Shown: piece after piece, positions 16,690 through 26,049 of the stretch
How positions within the stretch are numbered: position 1 is the stretch's first letter
Layout of the letters: each line of letters begins with the position of its first letter
NCBI RefSeq assembly: GCF_030915505.1
Contig: NZ_CP133265.1
Coordinates: 744,001-808,000, forward strand
DNA: 64,000 nt
Source of the DNA: Neobacillus sp. OS1-2
GTDB taxonomy: Bacteria; Bacillota; Bacilli; Bacillales; Cytobacillaceae
Reading direction: 5' to 3'
Translations under genes and position numbers: made by a program
The notes under the pieces: generated by a model
What the model saw: the letters and a program-made list of their open reading frames with translations, nothing else
What the model was told of the DNA's origin: nothing
Database searches by the model: none

Positions 16690-17895
16690 TTAAAATAATG
16701 ATTGAAATTCTGTATGCTTGTCGTCAACTGGTTTAATAACGATAGTCTCCACTTCATTGATGGCAACTTGAATCATTGGTTCAAAATCAAAAAAGCTTTC
16801 AAAATGTTGTACTTTTTCCCTTTTCGGCTTGGTTTTCGGAGAAGATGGCACAAAAATCGTACAGCAATCTTCAAACGGCCGATTAGAAATTTCCAAGGTA
16901 TCGATCTCCTCGGCAAGTTTAATAATATCCGTTTTATCCATCGTAATCAAAGGACGTAAAATTGGTGTATTTGTCACTTCATTAATCGCGAACATACTTT
17001 CTACCGTTTGGCTGGCTACTTGTCCAAGGCTTTCACCGGTAATAATAGCCAGACCTTCACGCTTTTGTCTAATTCCCTCAGTAATTCGAAGCATCATTCT
17101 TCTTGTCGATGTCATGGAGTAATTCTCTGGAATTTGCTCACGAATCGCCTGTTGAATAGCTGTAAAGGGCACGATATGAAGGGTAATCGCACCGTAAATC
17201 TCAGCAAGCTTCCGTGATAAATCGATCACTTTTTCCTTTGAACGCTCACTTGTGAATGGTGGACTGAAGAAATGGACGGCTTCAATTTCTAATCCCCGCT
17301 TCATGGCTAAATATCCGGCTACAGGGCTGTCAATCCCACCAGATAACATGAGCATCGCCTTTCCACTTGAACCCATAGGAAGACCGCCAGCACCTTGAAT
17401 GGTTTCACATGAAAGATAAATAGCTTCCTTTCTGACCTCAATTCGTAAATTGATATCAGGGTTCCTCACGTCTACTTTAAGTCCTGGAATGGATTGAAGC
17501 AAATGACCGCCAATTGTGTGATTAATTCCGTCTGTATTTAATTCAAACGATTTATCCGATCGTTTTGGCGTAATTTTGAAGGTCTGCCCTTCCATGTAAA
17601 GAGATGAGACTAAATCTAGTGAGGCTTGTTTTAATACCTCAACATTCCTTTCCACCTTGATGGCGGGACTGAAGGATTGAATCCCAAATATATTCTTTAA
17701 TTTTTCGATAATTTCTATCCCATCTTCACCATTTAATAAGACATACATCCGATCACGACTTGATTCGATTTTAACTTTTGGGAAGGGAGCGAGGGCAATT
17801 CTGACGCTTTTTCTAAGTTTATCAACAAATTTATTGCGATTTCGGCCCTTTGTTGAAATCTCCCCATAGCGTATAAGTATACGATCATATTTCAT
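16690..17895 (-). CDS. thiI: tRNA 4-thiouridine synthetase ThiI
   Basis: ThiI adenylates U8 of tRNA and inserts sulfur delivered by a partner cysteine desulfurase. The 401-residue protein has an N-terminal ferredoxin-like region, a THUMP domain (about residues 60-165), and a PP-loop ATP-binding domain with LMLSGGIDSPVAGYL near residue 183. It lacks the C-terminal rhodanese domain of E. coli ThiI, as usual in Bacillus, so sulfur must come directly from the desulfurase encoded just upstream. Its ATG follows the desulfurase stop codon with no spacer (TAA then ATG), so the two are tightly coupled. Confidence 0.96.
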   Translation of the reverse strand: MKYDRILIRYGEISTKGRNRNKFVDKLRKSVRIALAPFPKVKIESSRDRMYVLLNGEDGIEIIEKLKNIFGIQSFSPAIKVERNVEVLKQASLDLVSSLYMEGQTFKITPKRSDKSFELNTDGINHTIGGHLLQSIPGLKVDVRNPDINLRIEVRKEAIYLSCETIQGAGGLPMGSSGKAMLMLSGGIDSPVAGYLAMKRGLEIEAVHFFSPPFTSERSKEKVIDLSRKLAEIYGAITLHIVPFTAIQQAIREQIPENYSMTSTRRMMLRITEGIRQKREGLAIITGESLGQVASQTVESMFAINEVTNTPILRPLITMDKTDIIKLAEEIDTLEISNRPFEDCCTIFVPSSPKTKPKREKVQHFESFFDFEPMIQVAINEVETIVIKPVDDKHTEFQSLF

Positions 17896-19037
17896 TTATT
17901 CCATAACCTTTCTTAATTGGTTTGCTGTATTTTTCATTGCTAAGATTACCGTTTTTGCTTCCTCTTCCGTATTTTCGAAAGAAAGGCTAATCCTGATTGC
18001 ACTTTCAGCTAAACTTTCGGGAACACCCATAGCCAGCAGTGTTTTACTTGGTGACTTCCTTTTGGAAGAACAGGCACTAGTCGTCGAAACAAATACCCCT
18101 AGCTGCTCAAGAGCATGGATAAACACTTCCGATTTCATTCCGGCAAGGGAAAAGTTAACGATATGGGGCGCTGAATTTTCAATAGGTGTATGGATGACAA
18201 CACCTTCTATTTCGGAAAGCCCTGCTCTTAGGATCGACTGAATTTTTTCCATTTTTTTAATCCCCGTATCACTTTTATCCATTGTCATTCTTAGGGCTTT
18301 TGCCATTGCCACAAACCCAGCAACATTTTCAGTACCGCTGCGCATCTTTCGTTCTTGATCACCGCCTGAAAATAAGGGAGTAATTTTTGCCCCTTCACGT
18401 ATAAACAAGGCACCTGTCCCTTTTAACCCATGAAACTTATGCGCAGAAAGCGAACAAAGATCCACATTGCTGCTATATAGTGACAAGGGAACTTTTCCAA
18501 TTCCCTGGACATTATCAACATGAAATAATAGTGTTGGATGATTTTTGACCAGTTCCCCAATTTCTTTAATCGGCTGAACAGTCCCTACTTCATTGTTCAC
18601 CTGCATGATGGAAATTAAAATAGTATCTTTTCGGATAGCCTTTTCGACATACTCAACACGAATTCTACCATTTTCGTCAACCGGCAGATAGGTAATTTCA
18701 AAACCCTCCTGCTCAAGCTGTTCCATGGCAGCACGTACCGAGGCATGTTCAATACTGGATGTTATGATATGGCGGCCTTTATTTCGGTTCATGAATGCAG
18801 CACCTTTTATCGCAATGTTGTTACTCTCTGTCCCACCCGAGGTAAAATAAATTTCAGTGGCTTTTACCTTTAAAAGTTTTGCCACCTGTTCCCTCGCTTG
18901 CGATAATAGCTTCTCAGCCTGCCCCCCATACTGTGAAGTGAGGATGGATTTCCATAATATTCACTTGAAACTGTTAAAAAGGAATCTAATACTTCTTTAT
19001 ATGGTTTAGTCGTTGCACTATTATCAAAATAAATCAT
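17896..19037 (-). pseudogene. nifZ: Cysteine desulfurase (ThiI partner), split by a one-base frameshift
   Basis: The enzyme is a PLP-dependent IscS/NifS-type desulfurase that in B. subtilis supplies sulfur to ThiI. The first frame starts at 19037 ([13 protein letters not shown], with GGAGG 7 bases upstream) and runs through [13 protein letters not shown]; the second continues from about 18925 with [20 protein letters not shown]. Adding one G to the G6 run (minus strand) at 18922-18927 gives an unbroken 380-residue protein. The PLP lysine in SLSAHKFHG and the catalytic cysteine loop STTSACSSKRKSPS are intact. Because its product is needed by the intact thiI, the break is probably a sequencing error. 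The internal ATG that starts the second frame lacks a credible role. Confidence 0.88.
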
Positions 19038-19093
19038 CTTATCTCCTCCGTACAAATGTAAATCTTATCATAAAGATCATCAATTTAAAAAGA

Positions 19094-19129
19094 AAAACCG
19101 ATTTGACCATTAAGGGTCGAATCGGTTTT
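19094..19129 (-). terminator. ezrA terminator
   Basis: A long stem (AAAACCGATTTGACC with GGGTCGAATCGGTTTT, near-perfect) with a short ATTAA loop lies directly after the ezrA stop. Confidence 0.8.
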
Positions 19130-19131
19130 AT

Positions 19132-20820
19132 CTATTCGGTTACAATAGTTGCTTTTATTTTTTTCAAAGCTTCTGGGTCTATTCCTTCAAGTGACGCGGC
19201 AACTTGCTCCAATGCCTCTTGATAATCGTAGTGCCTAAATGCCATTTCTGCATCAGTTAATCCTTTGGCAATAGATGGATACTGACTTCTATATCGATTT
19301 CCATACTGAATGGCTCTTTCAGCTAGCGTCACATTTTCTATTAATTCATAGGTTGTATTAACAAGTTTCTCAACAGTTAAAACAGCGACTTCCAAATACT
19401 GATTAAGGGCGGAAACATTAAGCGGCTTTTCTTCAAGCTGATAACGAACATTTTGAATGCTTTCGTTCGTATCTTCGAATAAATAATGATAATCTGCGGG
19501 CACTCCCGGTACATTATTTTTCTTCACAAGACGGACAGTATCGCCAACCCTTTTCGTTAGTTCCATGATTTTTTTTCTTGCTTCAAGTTCATCTTTCCTA
19601 AGTGCCTGGAGTTTAACGGCAAATAACTGCTGCCCCTCAAGGATGACATCGAGTTGATCTTTAATATCACTTAATTCTTCACTGAGTACGGTTTGCGCAG
19701 TTCCGTTTAGTTTTAACTTTTCAACCAAAATTTCATAGTGCTTATAAACAGCCGCAAGTTCCTTTTCAAGCTCCCTCTGTGTTTCAAGGTCACTATCCGA
19801 TATTTGATAACTTTGCTGTACCTGCAGCATCTCATTGGAAAGAAGCTCATTTTCTCTTTGTGCCGAAACTAGTAGTTCATAGGCTGCCTTTTCATTTTTC
19901 TGCACGTAATGCTTGGCATGTACTTCCTTCTCTAAAAGGTCAAAAAGAATGTCGATTCGATCTTTTACTTCTTTTACACCTTCTTCAGCTTTATCAATTT
20001 CAATCGCTTCAATGAATGCCAGGTTTTCAGCCAGTTTTTCCTCCAGGCGTTTAATTTCCTGCCCAACATTAATATGTTCCAAATAATATTCCTGCTCCAC
20101 CATTTCTCGTTGTCCTTCTATACAGTCGGAAAGTTGATTTGGAAGCAATGAGTGACACTCAATTAGCAGCTGTGGAATGACATCCATATGCTGTTTTATG
20201 GTTCCAAGCTGACCTTGCATCTGTAAAACCACTTCTCTTGCCTCGAGGTAATTGCCAAGTTCCGTTTTCTCATCGAATTCCTGAAACTTTTGTGCCGTTT
20301 CATTAAGCTTCATTTCTAAATGCTTTTCAGCAATACCAAAGCTATGCCGGTGAGCAAGCAGCGTTTTCTTCGCTTCTCGATATAATTCTTTTAACTCCTC
20401 TATTTCTAGTCTATTTTTTTCTTCACTGCCAACTAGCTCATGTAGCTCTTCCAAAATCTTTTTTATCTGATTCTCAGTTTCTTGCAATCTTAAATCAATT
20501 GCTTGTTGAACCTCTTTAGCTTTTTTGAATCGGTACTTGTCAATGTATTCCTCCGCATCAAATAGCATTTCCTCTAAGTTCGGGAGCTTTACTGTTACTA
20601 CGTCATCCCACTCGCTCCGCCAACCCTCGAAAAGCTCTTCTGTTTGTCCAGTCATATTTAATTGCTTTACCTTGGACATTTCATCTGGTATTGGTCGATT
20701 TAATAAATCAATTTTCCATGCTTCCAATCGATCCATTTCTTTAAAGTACTTTTTCTTTATTAAATATCCTACTAGAAACAAGGCCAGTAATAGGATGAAA
20801 AATCCAATGAAATATTTCAC
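19132..20820 (-). CDS. ezrA: Septation ring regulator EzrA
   Basis: EzrA is a membrane-anchored spectrin-like protein that restrains FtsZ ring assembly and helps coordinate cell-wall synthesis at the septum. Taking the GTG at 20820 as start (AGGGGG 7 bases upstream) gives 562 residues, the same length as in B. subtilis. One N-terminal membrane helix (FIGFFILLLALFLVGYLI) is followed by the conserved DRLEAWKIDLLNRPI segment and then about 500 residues of helical, Glu/Lys/Leu-rich coiled coil. No internal disruption was seen. The upstream ATG at 20847 would overlap the ribosome binding site. Confidence 0.96.
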   Translation of the reverse strand: MKYFIGFFILLLALFLVGYLIKKKYFKEMDRLEAWKIDLLNRPIPDEMSKVKQLNMTGQTEELFEGWRSEWDDVVTVKLPNLEEMLFDAEEYIDKYRFKKAKEVQQAIDLRLQETENQIKKILEELHELVGSEEKNRLEIEELKELYREAKKTLLAHRHSFGIAEKHLEMKLNETAQKFQEFDEKTELGNYLEAREVVLQMQGQLGTIKQHMDVIPQLLIECHSLLPNQLSDCIEGQREMVEQEYYLEHINVGQEIKRLEEKLAENLAFIEAIEIDKAEEGVKEVKDRIDILFDLLEKEVHAKHYVQKNEKAAYELLVSAQRENELLSNEMLQVQQSYQISDSDLETQRELEKELAAVYKHYEILVEKLKLNGTAQTVLSEELSDIKDQLDVILEGQQLFAVKLQALRKDELEARKKIMELTKRVGDTVRLVKKNNVPGVPADYHYLFEDTNESIQNVRYQLEEKPLNVSALNQYLEVAVLTVEKLVNTTYELIENVTLAERAIQYGNRYRSQYPSIAKGLTDAEMAFRHYDYQEALEQVAASLEGIDPEALKKIKATIVTE

Positions 20821-20967
20821 AAGTAAGCCCCCTAATTCAAACAACATGATTCTCCTGATTCAGTAACACATCTATATTAATAAATCTCTTCCTGTTCTAT
20901 TCAATGCTTTTATGATACCATGTAAACGACAATTTTTGACTATAATTTTCAATTTTTTTGTAAAAAG

Positions 20968-20995
20968 AAAAAAAATAGCGATTTCCGCTATTTAA
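20968..20995 (-). terminator. refZ terminator
   Basis: An 8-bp perfect stem (AAATAGCG with CGCTATTT) that includes the refZ stop codon is followed by eight T on the minus strand. Confidence 0.8.
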
Positions 20996-21620
20996 TGATT
21001 GCGCCCTTTTTAATGGACAGATCTGAGCATAATGTTTTATCAATCCAAAAATGAATATCCTTTAAATATTTTTGTTCAAAAAATGGTTCATTTGGAAAGA
21101 TGTACAATACCTCCCGCATATAGTGATTATTCATATATGGCATCATCAAAAAACTTTTTAGTTGGATGATTAAATAAGGAATCGAATGGGGACGAAATTC
21201 ATTCCACTCAAAGCCTCTTTCAAAAATCTGCTGGAAATAGTATTTTTCTTTAAGTGAATAAGTCGACATGATTTCCCTCACCACTTGGGAATCCATGGAC
21301 ATTTCTCGATAAACAAAACTTGTGAGTTGGATATTTTCAGATTGAAAATGGAGCAGATCAGCTGCAATCTTCTTCAAGCACTCCTTAGCGCCGCGATCAA
21401 TGGATGCATAGGCCCCCTCAATTTTACTCATGTACTGTTCAAAAAAATGCATAAAACAATATTCCAAGAGACCTGGTTTATTATGGAAGTGATATGCTAT
21501 CGCTGCAGTATTAACTTTTGCGAGAGTAGCAATATCCCTAATAGATGTTCCTGAATACCCATTTGTATTAAACAACGATATTGCAGCCTTCACAATCGCA
21601 TCTTTTGCATTTTTCTTCAT
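20988..21620 (-). CDS. refZ: TetR-family regulator RefZ (YttP)
   Basis: RefZ binds palindromic sites around the origin and helps place FtsZ and trap the chromosome during sporulation. The 210-residue protein has an N-terminal TetR helix-turn-helix (TSIRDIATLAKVNTAAIAYH, about residues 24-43) and a divergent C-terminal domain. Identification rests on this fold plus position next to ezrA and ytsP, as in B. subtilis. hisJ, which lies between ezrA and refZ in B. subtilis, is absent here. It is transcribed alone with its own terminator. RefZ target motifs were not searched for systematically. Confidence 0.85.
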   Translation of the reverse strand: MKKNAKDAIVKAAISLFNTNGYSGTSIRDIATLAKVNTAAIAYHFHNKPGLLEYCFMHFFEQYMSKIEGAYASIDRGAKECLKKIAADLLHFQSENIQLTSFVYREMSMDSQVVREIMSTYSLKEKYYFQQIFERGFEWNEFRPHSIPYLIIQLKSFLMMPYMNNHYMREVLYIFPNEPFFEQKYLKDIHFWIDKTLCSDLSIKKGAIIK

Positions 21621-21765
21621 TCCTTCTCCCCCTTCAGGATCCCCTTATATAATGATTCTTGATGTCACAATTGTTTCCTTTATGAAAATATCGACAAAGT
21701 CTGCTCTTTTTCTTTTTATTTTGATAAAATGAATAGTAAATCGTAAAGGAAAAAGGTGAAAATAC

Positions 21766-22248
21766 TTGTTTAACGTCGAAATGTATACTGGCAGTCGTGA
21801 AGAAAATTATGAACTTGTAAAAAAACAGCTACAGGCCCTGCTTCATGATGAGCCAAATCAAATTGCAAATCTTAGTAACGCCTCTGCACTATTAAACCAA
21901 TTTCTCGACCGTGTTAACTGGGTTGGATTTTACTTCATGGATACCAATGGGGAACTTGTGCTTGGACCATTTCAAGGATTACCTGCCTGTATCCGGATTC
22001 CCCTTGGTAAAGGAGTGTGCGGCACAGCAGCCTTGAAAAGGGAAACGATCCGTGTGATGGACGTTAATCAATTTCCCGGCCATATTGCTTGCGATTCCGC
22101 ATCACAATCAGAAATTGTCATTCCACTTCTCAAAGGGGATCAATTAATCGGGGTCTTAGATATTGATTCTCCCGAAACAGACCGCTTTGACGAACTTGAC
22201 CAAGAAAAACTGGAAGAATTTGTTGCCGTATTAATGGAACATATCTAA
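21766..22248 (+). CDS. ytsP: Free methionine-(R)-sulfoxide reductase, GAF domain (YtsP)
   Basis: This 160-residue single GAF-domain protein belongs to the fRMsr family, which reduces free methionine-R-sulfoxide. The three cysteines used in catalysis by this family are present in LPACIRIPLGKG, GVCGTAALK and GHIACDSAS, together with the WVGFYF and LLGVLDIDSP strands. A TTG at 21766 is taken as start because the product then begins MFNVE, as I recall for YtsP; a GGTG stretch lies at a suitable distance. It sits divergent from refZ. A shared terminator follows. Confidence 0.9.
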   Translation: MFNVEMYTGSREENYELVKKQLQALLHDEPNQIANLSNASALLNQFLDRVNWVGFYFMDTNGELVLGPFQGLPACIRIPLGKGVCGTAALKRETIRVMDVNQFPGHIACDSASQSEIVIPLLKGDQLIGVLDIDSPETDRFDELDQEKLEEFVAVLMEHI

Positions 22249-22272
22249 AAAACTCGCCACGCTGGCGAGTTT
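22249..22272. terminator. Bidirectional terminator between ytsP and the gamma-lyase gene
   Basis: An 11-bp perfect stem (AAAACTCGCCA with its complement) with a three-base CGC loop lies directly between the two convergent stop codons. Confidence 0.85.
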
Positions 22273-22275
22273 TCT

Positions 22276-23459
22276 TTAAATTTTTTGAAATGCCTGTTCT
22301 AAATCTTCCTTAATATCTTCCCAAGCCTCCAGACCAACAGAGAGACGCAGCAAGGTATTTTCAATCCCCATTTTTTGTCGTTCTTTCTCGGGCACAACCG
22401 CATGGGTCATGGTTGCCGGGTGCTGGATTAACGTTTCAGCATCACCAAGACTAACGGCTATTTTTATCAATTGCAATTGATTCATAAATTTTTGCGCTGT
22501 TTCCTTTGTTCCTTTTATCGAAAATGCGATGAGTCCGCCCGGGGTTTTCATTTGTTTTTTCATAATCACATAATCCTTGTTTTCGGGATCGCCGGGATAA
22601 TAAACATCCTCAATTTTTGGATGATGTTTTAAAAATCCAAATATTCGGCTTGCATTTTCTGCGTGACGATCCATCCTCACCGGAAGAGTTTTTATTCCTC
22701 TTAGGAGCAGCCAGGCATCGAAGGGTGAGATGATCCCGCCGATGTCTTTTTGCGTCGTTCGTGCTACATGCCGGATAAATTCCTTCTTCGCGATCACTAA
22801 TCCGGCAATGACATCCCCATGGCCACAAATATATTTCGTCGCGCTATGAATGACGATGTCACAGCCCCATGTGAGAGGGGTTTGTAAATAAGGTGAACAA
22901 AAGGTATTGTCAACAACAACGGGTATTCCCTTTTTAGTTGCTATTCTTGCGACCATTTCAAGATCTACAAGCTTCATTGTTGGGTTAATCGGGGTTTCGA
23001 TGTAGATACACGCTGTATTTGCCAGAATTGCATTTTCTACTGTTTCCATTGAATCCATCAAGGAAAAGTCATGACTAATCCCATACTTTTCCTTTAAAAG
23101 TTCAAGCAATCCAAAGGTACAACCATACACGCCTTGTGAACAAAGGATATGATCGCCTGTCTTAGTTAATGTCAATAACACCGCACTAACTGCTCCATTC
23201 CCGAAGAAAAAGCTAAGGCCGCCTCACCGTTTTCTAATGCTGCCACCCTGTCTTCCAATACTTTTACTGTTGGATTACTTAACCGTGAATAAATGTAACC
23301 CTCTTCCCTCCCGGCAAACCTATTTTCTCCTTGTTCCGCATTGGCAAAGGTAAAGGTTGATGTTTGATACAATGGCGGAACTAAACTACCTTGATGTTTC
23401 TCGGCCTCGTATCCCGCGTGAATAGCCTTTGTTTCAAACCTTGAGTTGTTTTCTTCCAA
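22276..23459 (-). pseudogene. Methionine gamma-lyase-like PLP enzyme, split by a one-base frameshift
   Basis: Two frames form one trans-sulfuration enzyme of about 394 residues. The first (23459-23172) has QTSTFTFANAEQG and GYIYSRLSNPT and breaks after AALAFSSGM; the second resumes at VLLTLTKTGDHILCSQGVYG. One extra G at the GG of 23194-23195 (minus strand) restores ATG-GGA-GCA-GTT. The PLP lysine lies in HSATKYICGHGDV. The YGCTF stretch carries a cysteine typical of methionine gamma-lyase, which favours that activity (methionine to methanethiol, 2-oxobutyrate and ammonia) over cystathionine synthase or lyase. The start is a TTG with GGAGGG 7 bases upstream. A consensus cre in the leader suggests glucose repression. 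A sequencing error is a real alternative to gene loss. Confidence 0.85.
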
Positions 23460-23481
23460 AGTGGTCCCTCCTGTCTTTTCT

Positions 23482-23495
23482 TGAAAGCGTTTTCA
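23482..23495. promoter_or_regulatory. Consensus CcpA (cre) site in the gamma-lyase leader
   Basis: TGAAAGCGTTTTCA matches the cre consensus TGWNANCGNTNWCA at every position and is palindromic. It lies about 23 bases upstream of the start codon, between any plausible promoter and the ribosome binding site, the position expected for repression by CcpA. The dgcP stop lies 50 bases further upstream. Confidence 0.75.
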
Positions 23496-23544
23496 ATATT
23501 GCTATAGATTATGTATTTGGCAGTAATATCGGTAGGGCACCCAG

Positions 23545-24984
23545 TTAAATGAGTGCCTCATTTACCCTACTATGATTGCCTTCTATTACAACTTTGTTCT
23601 TTCCGGTTTCTTTTGCCGTATATAACGCCTCATCAGCCCTTTTAAATAAGGATTGATAGGAATCTTTACTCTCTTTATTCCAATAAGAAACGCCACATGA
23701 AACTGTAATATGAGGCTTAGAACGTTTTGCAACTTTTTTTACCAACCGACACGCTATTGCTGCTCCTGTATCTAAAGGAACTTTAGGAAGATAAATGGCG
23801 AGCTCTTCGCCACCCCAACGGGCACCAATATCATGTTCGCGCATGTTTCCCCTTATAAGATTGGCGACTTGTATTAACACTTCATCACCAATCTGATGTC
23901 CATATGTATCATTTATTTCTTTAAAATTATCAATATCCAGCAAAATAAAGGTACCTTCCTCGTCGTTCTTCATGGAACACTGAATTTTTTCATCCAAAAA
24001 TTTTCGCGAATGAAGTTTTGTCAAATGGTCAGTGGTAACCATTATTTTTAATTCTTCTCTCAGCATGGAGTTGGTTAACGCTAATGAAGTATGGTGCACC
24101 AGCGACTGAAGAAGCGTAAAAGACTCAAAGGTAAAGAAATATGGACAATGATGCATGATCATGCAAAAGCCTCTTAATCTTTCGCCGACAACTACTGGTA
24201 CAGCCATAATAGAATGAAAGCTTGTTCCATGATTTTTTTCTGGAAGAGTAAAATCCCCTATAAAAAGCGGTTCGTTTTCCTTTTGCAACTTTTCTATTAT
24301 GTGGTTTACATAGACTCGGGCCTGCCTTGTGAAAAAGTAGGGGGTTGACCCTGGAAGTATTTTTGCTTTTGTTTGTTTTTGGGAAAATAGAAAAAAACCA
24401 ACCTCGTTCGCTTCAAAAGATGCCTTAATTTGTGTAGACATAAATTCAAAAGTCTCAGCCATCGGCCGGTTAGAATTTAGTTGGTGTGAGGTTTCGTTTA
24501 TTAATTGCAGGTCAGAAATAGTTCGTAGTGATAGTTGATATAACTGAGCGTTTTCCAACGCTCCTCCCGCACAGCTCGATAATAATGCCATAAACTCTAC
24601 ATCGTATATAGGAAATCCCTTTGTAAGAGGTGCAATCACCTGTAGGACCCCATAGATCTCCCGCTTCCCTTTTAGGGGTGCATAAAGGACGGCATGTCCC
24701 GTTTGAGTACTCTCAAATTGAACAGCGCCGGATTCAAATGCCTGTATGGCGGCAATATTTTCACCATCGTATTCAAGGTCAATAATAGGAAGGTCATTAT
24801 GGCTATATGTATCCATTGAAAGAAGTAATTGATATGAGAAATTGGGATAAATTTCTTTTAGTACAATAAATAATTCCCCTAATAAGACATCTACATCAAG
24901 GAATGAATGAAGTCTTTCCGTTATTTGAAATAATTTTTTATATTTCACAACATCCAATAGTAAATCTCCTTCAAGATCGAACAT
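23545..24984 (-). CDS. dgcP: Diguanylate cyclase DgcP-type (two GAF domains and GGDEF)
   Basis: This 479-residue soluble protein has two GAF-like sensory regions (about residues 15-150 and 165-310) followed by a GGDEF domain. The catalytic loop reads RWGGEEL (near residue 390), a functional variant, and REHD five residues earlier is an intact RxxD inhibitory site, so an active, product-inhibited cyclase that makes c-di-GMP is expected. Position between ytsP and rpsD matches dgcP (ytrP) of B. subtilis, which I recall as about 100 residues longer. The GAF ligands are unknown. It is followed by the gamma-lyase gene in the same direction with no clear terminator between. Confidence 0.9.
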   Translation of the reverse strand: MFDLEGDLLLDVVKYKKLFQITERLHSFLDVDVLLGELFIVLKEIYPNFSYQLLLSMDTYSHNDLPIIDLEYDGENIAAIQAFESGAVQFESTQTGHAVLYAPLKGKREIYGVLQVIAPLTKGFPIYDVEFMALLSSCAGGALENAQLYQLSLRTISDLQLINETSHQLNSNRPMAETFEFMSTQIKASFEANEVGFFLFSQKQTKAKILPGSTPYFFTRQARVYVNHIIEKLQKENEPLFIGDFTLPEKNHGTSFHSIMAVPVVVGERLRGFCMIMHHCPYFFTFESFTLLQSLVHHTSLALTNSMLREELKIMVTTDHLTKLHSRKFLDEKIQCSMKNDEEGTFILLDIDNFKEINDTYGHQIGDEVLIQVANLIRGNMREHDIGARWGGEELAIYLPKVPLDTGAAIACRLVKKVAKRSKPHITVSCGVSYWNKESKDSYQSLFKRADEALYTAKETGKNKVVIEGNHSRVNEALI

Positions 24985-25132
24985 TTCATCTCACCTATTT
25001 TTAATTCCATATATATACATCGTAACCTAATTATAGATAATATTGGGATACTTTTGTTATATTTTTTTGAATAATTTATTATTTTTTTATAAAATGTTTT
25101 TTAACACTTATCATTGTTTAGTACAAATAAAC

Positions 25133-25162
25133 TTGACTATTAAGGAATAAAAATTATATAAT
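25133..25162 (+). promoter_or_regulatory. rpsD promoter
   Basis: TTGACT (25133-25138) and a perfect TATAAT (25157-25162) are separated by 18 bases, predicting a start near 25169 and a leader of about 185 nt. Confidence 0.75.
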
Positions 25163-25168
25163 ACTCTT

Positions 25169-25354
25169 TGTGTAAAATATTGCAGCCTATAAGAATAAAC
25201 TTAACTGGCTCATTTTGTTCCTCACACCTTTGTGATGGTGCATCGAGTAACCCTCCGCTGCTAGGGCGATGGTGCATGAAAACAAAATGACTATTATTGT
25301 GTTTCTTAACGGTTTTTATTTTACCAAAATAAAAACACGAAGGAGGAGTCATTC
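25169..25354 (+). promoter_or_regulatory. rpsD leader, probable S4 autoregulatory element
   Basis: The long untranslated leader contains a helix between CATTTTGTT and AACAAAATG enclosing a CCCT...AGGG hairpin, and a second 11-bp hairpin (GTTTTTATTTT with its complement) just before GGAGGAG. In Bacillus, S4 represses its own mRNA by binding a structured leader; length, position and nested pairing here fit that, but the pseudoknot was not verified. A minus-strand frame across this leader is a shadow. Confidence 0.6.
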
Positions 25355-25957
25355 ATGGCTCGTTATACTGGCTCTAGCTGGAAAATATCCCGTCGTCTTG
25401 GAATCTCTCTAAGCGGCACAGGTAAAGAATTAGAAAAGCGTCCTTACGCTCCTGGACAACATGGTCCAAACCAACGCAAAAAGCTTTCTGAATACGGATT
25501 GCAATTACAAGAGAAGCAAAAGCTTCGTCATATGTATGGTGTAAATGAGCGCCAATTCCGTAACTTGTTTGTAAAAGCTGGCAAAATGAGCGGCGTTCAC
25601 GGCGAAAACTTCATGATTCTTCTTGAATCACGCCTTGACAACCTTGTTTACCGTTTAGGTCTTGCTCGCACTCGTCGTGCAGCACGTCAATTAGTTAACC
25701 ACGGACACATTATGGTTGATGGTTCTCGCGTAGATATCCCATCATACCGCGTAGCTCCTGGTCAAACAATCAGCGTTCGTGAAAAATCACGCAACCTTGA
25801 CGTCATCAAAGAAGCAATCGAAGTAACTAACTTCATTCCTGATTACTTAACATTTGATGCAGACAAATTAGAAGGTACATTCACTCGCTTACCAGAGCGT
25901 TCTGAACTTGCTGCTGAAATTAACGAAACATTCATCGTTGAGTTCTACTCACGTTAA
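25355..25957 (+). CDS. rpsD: 30S ribosomal protein S4
   Basis: This 200-residue primary rRNA-binding protein nucleates 30S assembly. It begins [20 protein letters not shown], has the [17 protein letters not shown] block, and the S4 RNA-binding fold in [20 protein letters not shown]. The codon use is of the highly expressed type. A GGAGGAG precedes the ATG. As in other Bacillus, it is transcribed alone rather than in a ribosomal protein operon, with its own promoter, structured leader and terminator. It lacks the N-terminal zinc cysteines of the zinc-binding S4 type. Confidence 0.98.
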   Translation: MARYTGSSWKISRRLGISLSGTGKELEKRPYAPGQHGPNQRKKLSEYGLQLQEKQKLRHMYGVNERQFRNLFVKAGKMSGVHGENFMILLESRLDNLVYRLGLARTRRAARQLVNHGHIMVDGSRVDIPSYRVAPGQTISVREKSRNLDVIKEAIEVTNFIPDYLTFDADKLEGTFTRLPERSELAAEINETFIVEFYSR

Positions 25958-25984
25958 TTGATTTGTTTCCTAAAGAGTAATTTC

Positions 25985-26027
25985 AAAAACCCTAGAAACT
26001 GCGTTTTAACACGGTTTCTAGGGTTTT
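25985..26027 (+). terminator. rpsD terminator
   Basis: A stem of about 14 bp (AAACCCTAGAAAC with its complement) with a 13-base loop is followed by TTTTTCTTT. It also faces the minus-strand TOMM operon and may stop it. Confidence 0.85.
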
Positions 26028-26049
26028 TCTTTGCTTACATTTGGCTCTC

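Noticed and set aside
25140-25352. Minus-strand 70-codon frame across the rpsD leader
   Set aside because: It lies in the structured, untranslated leader and has no ribosome binding site or family features.
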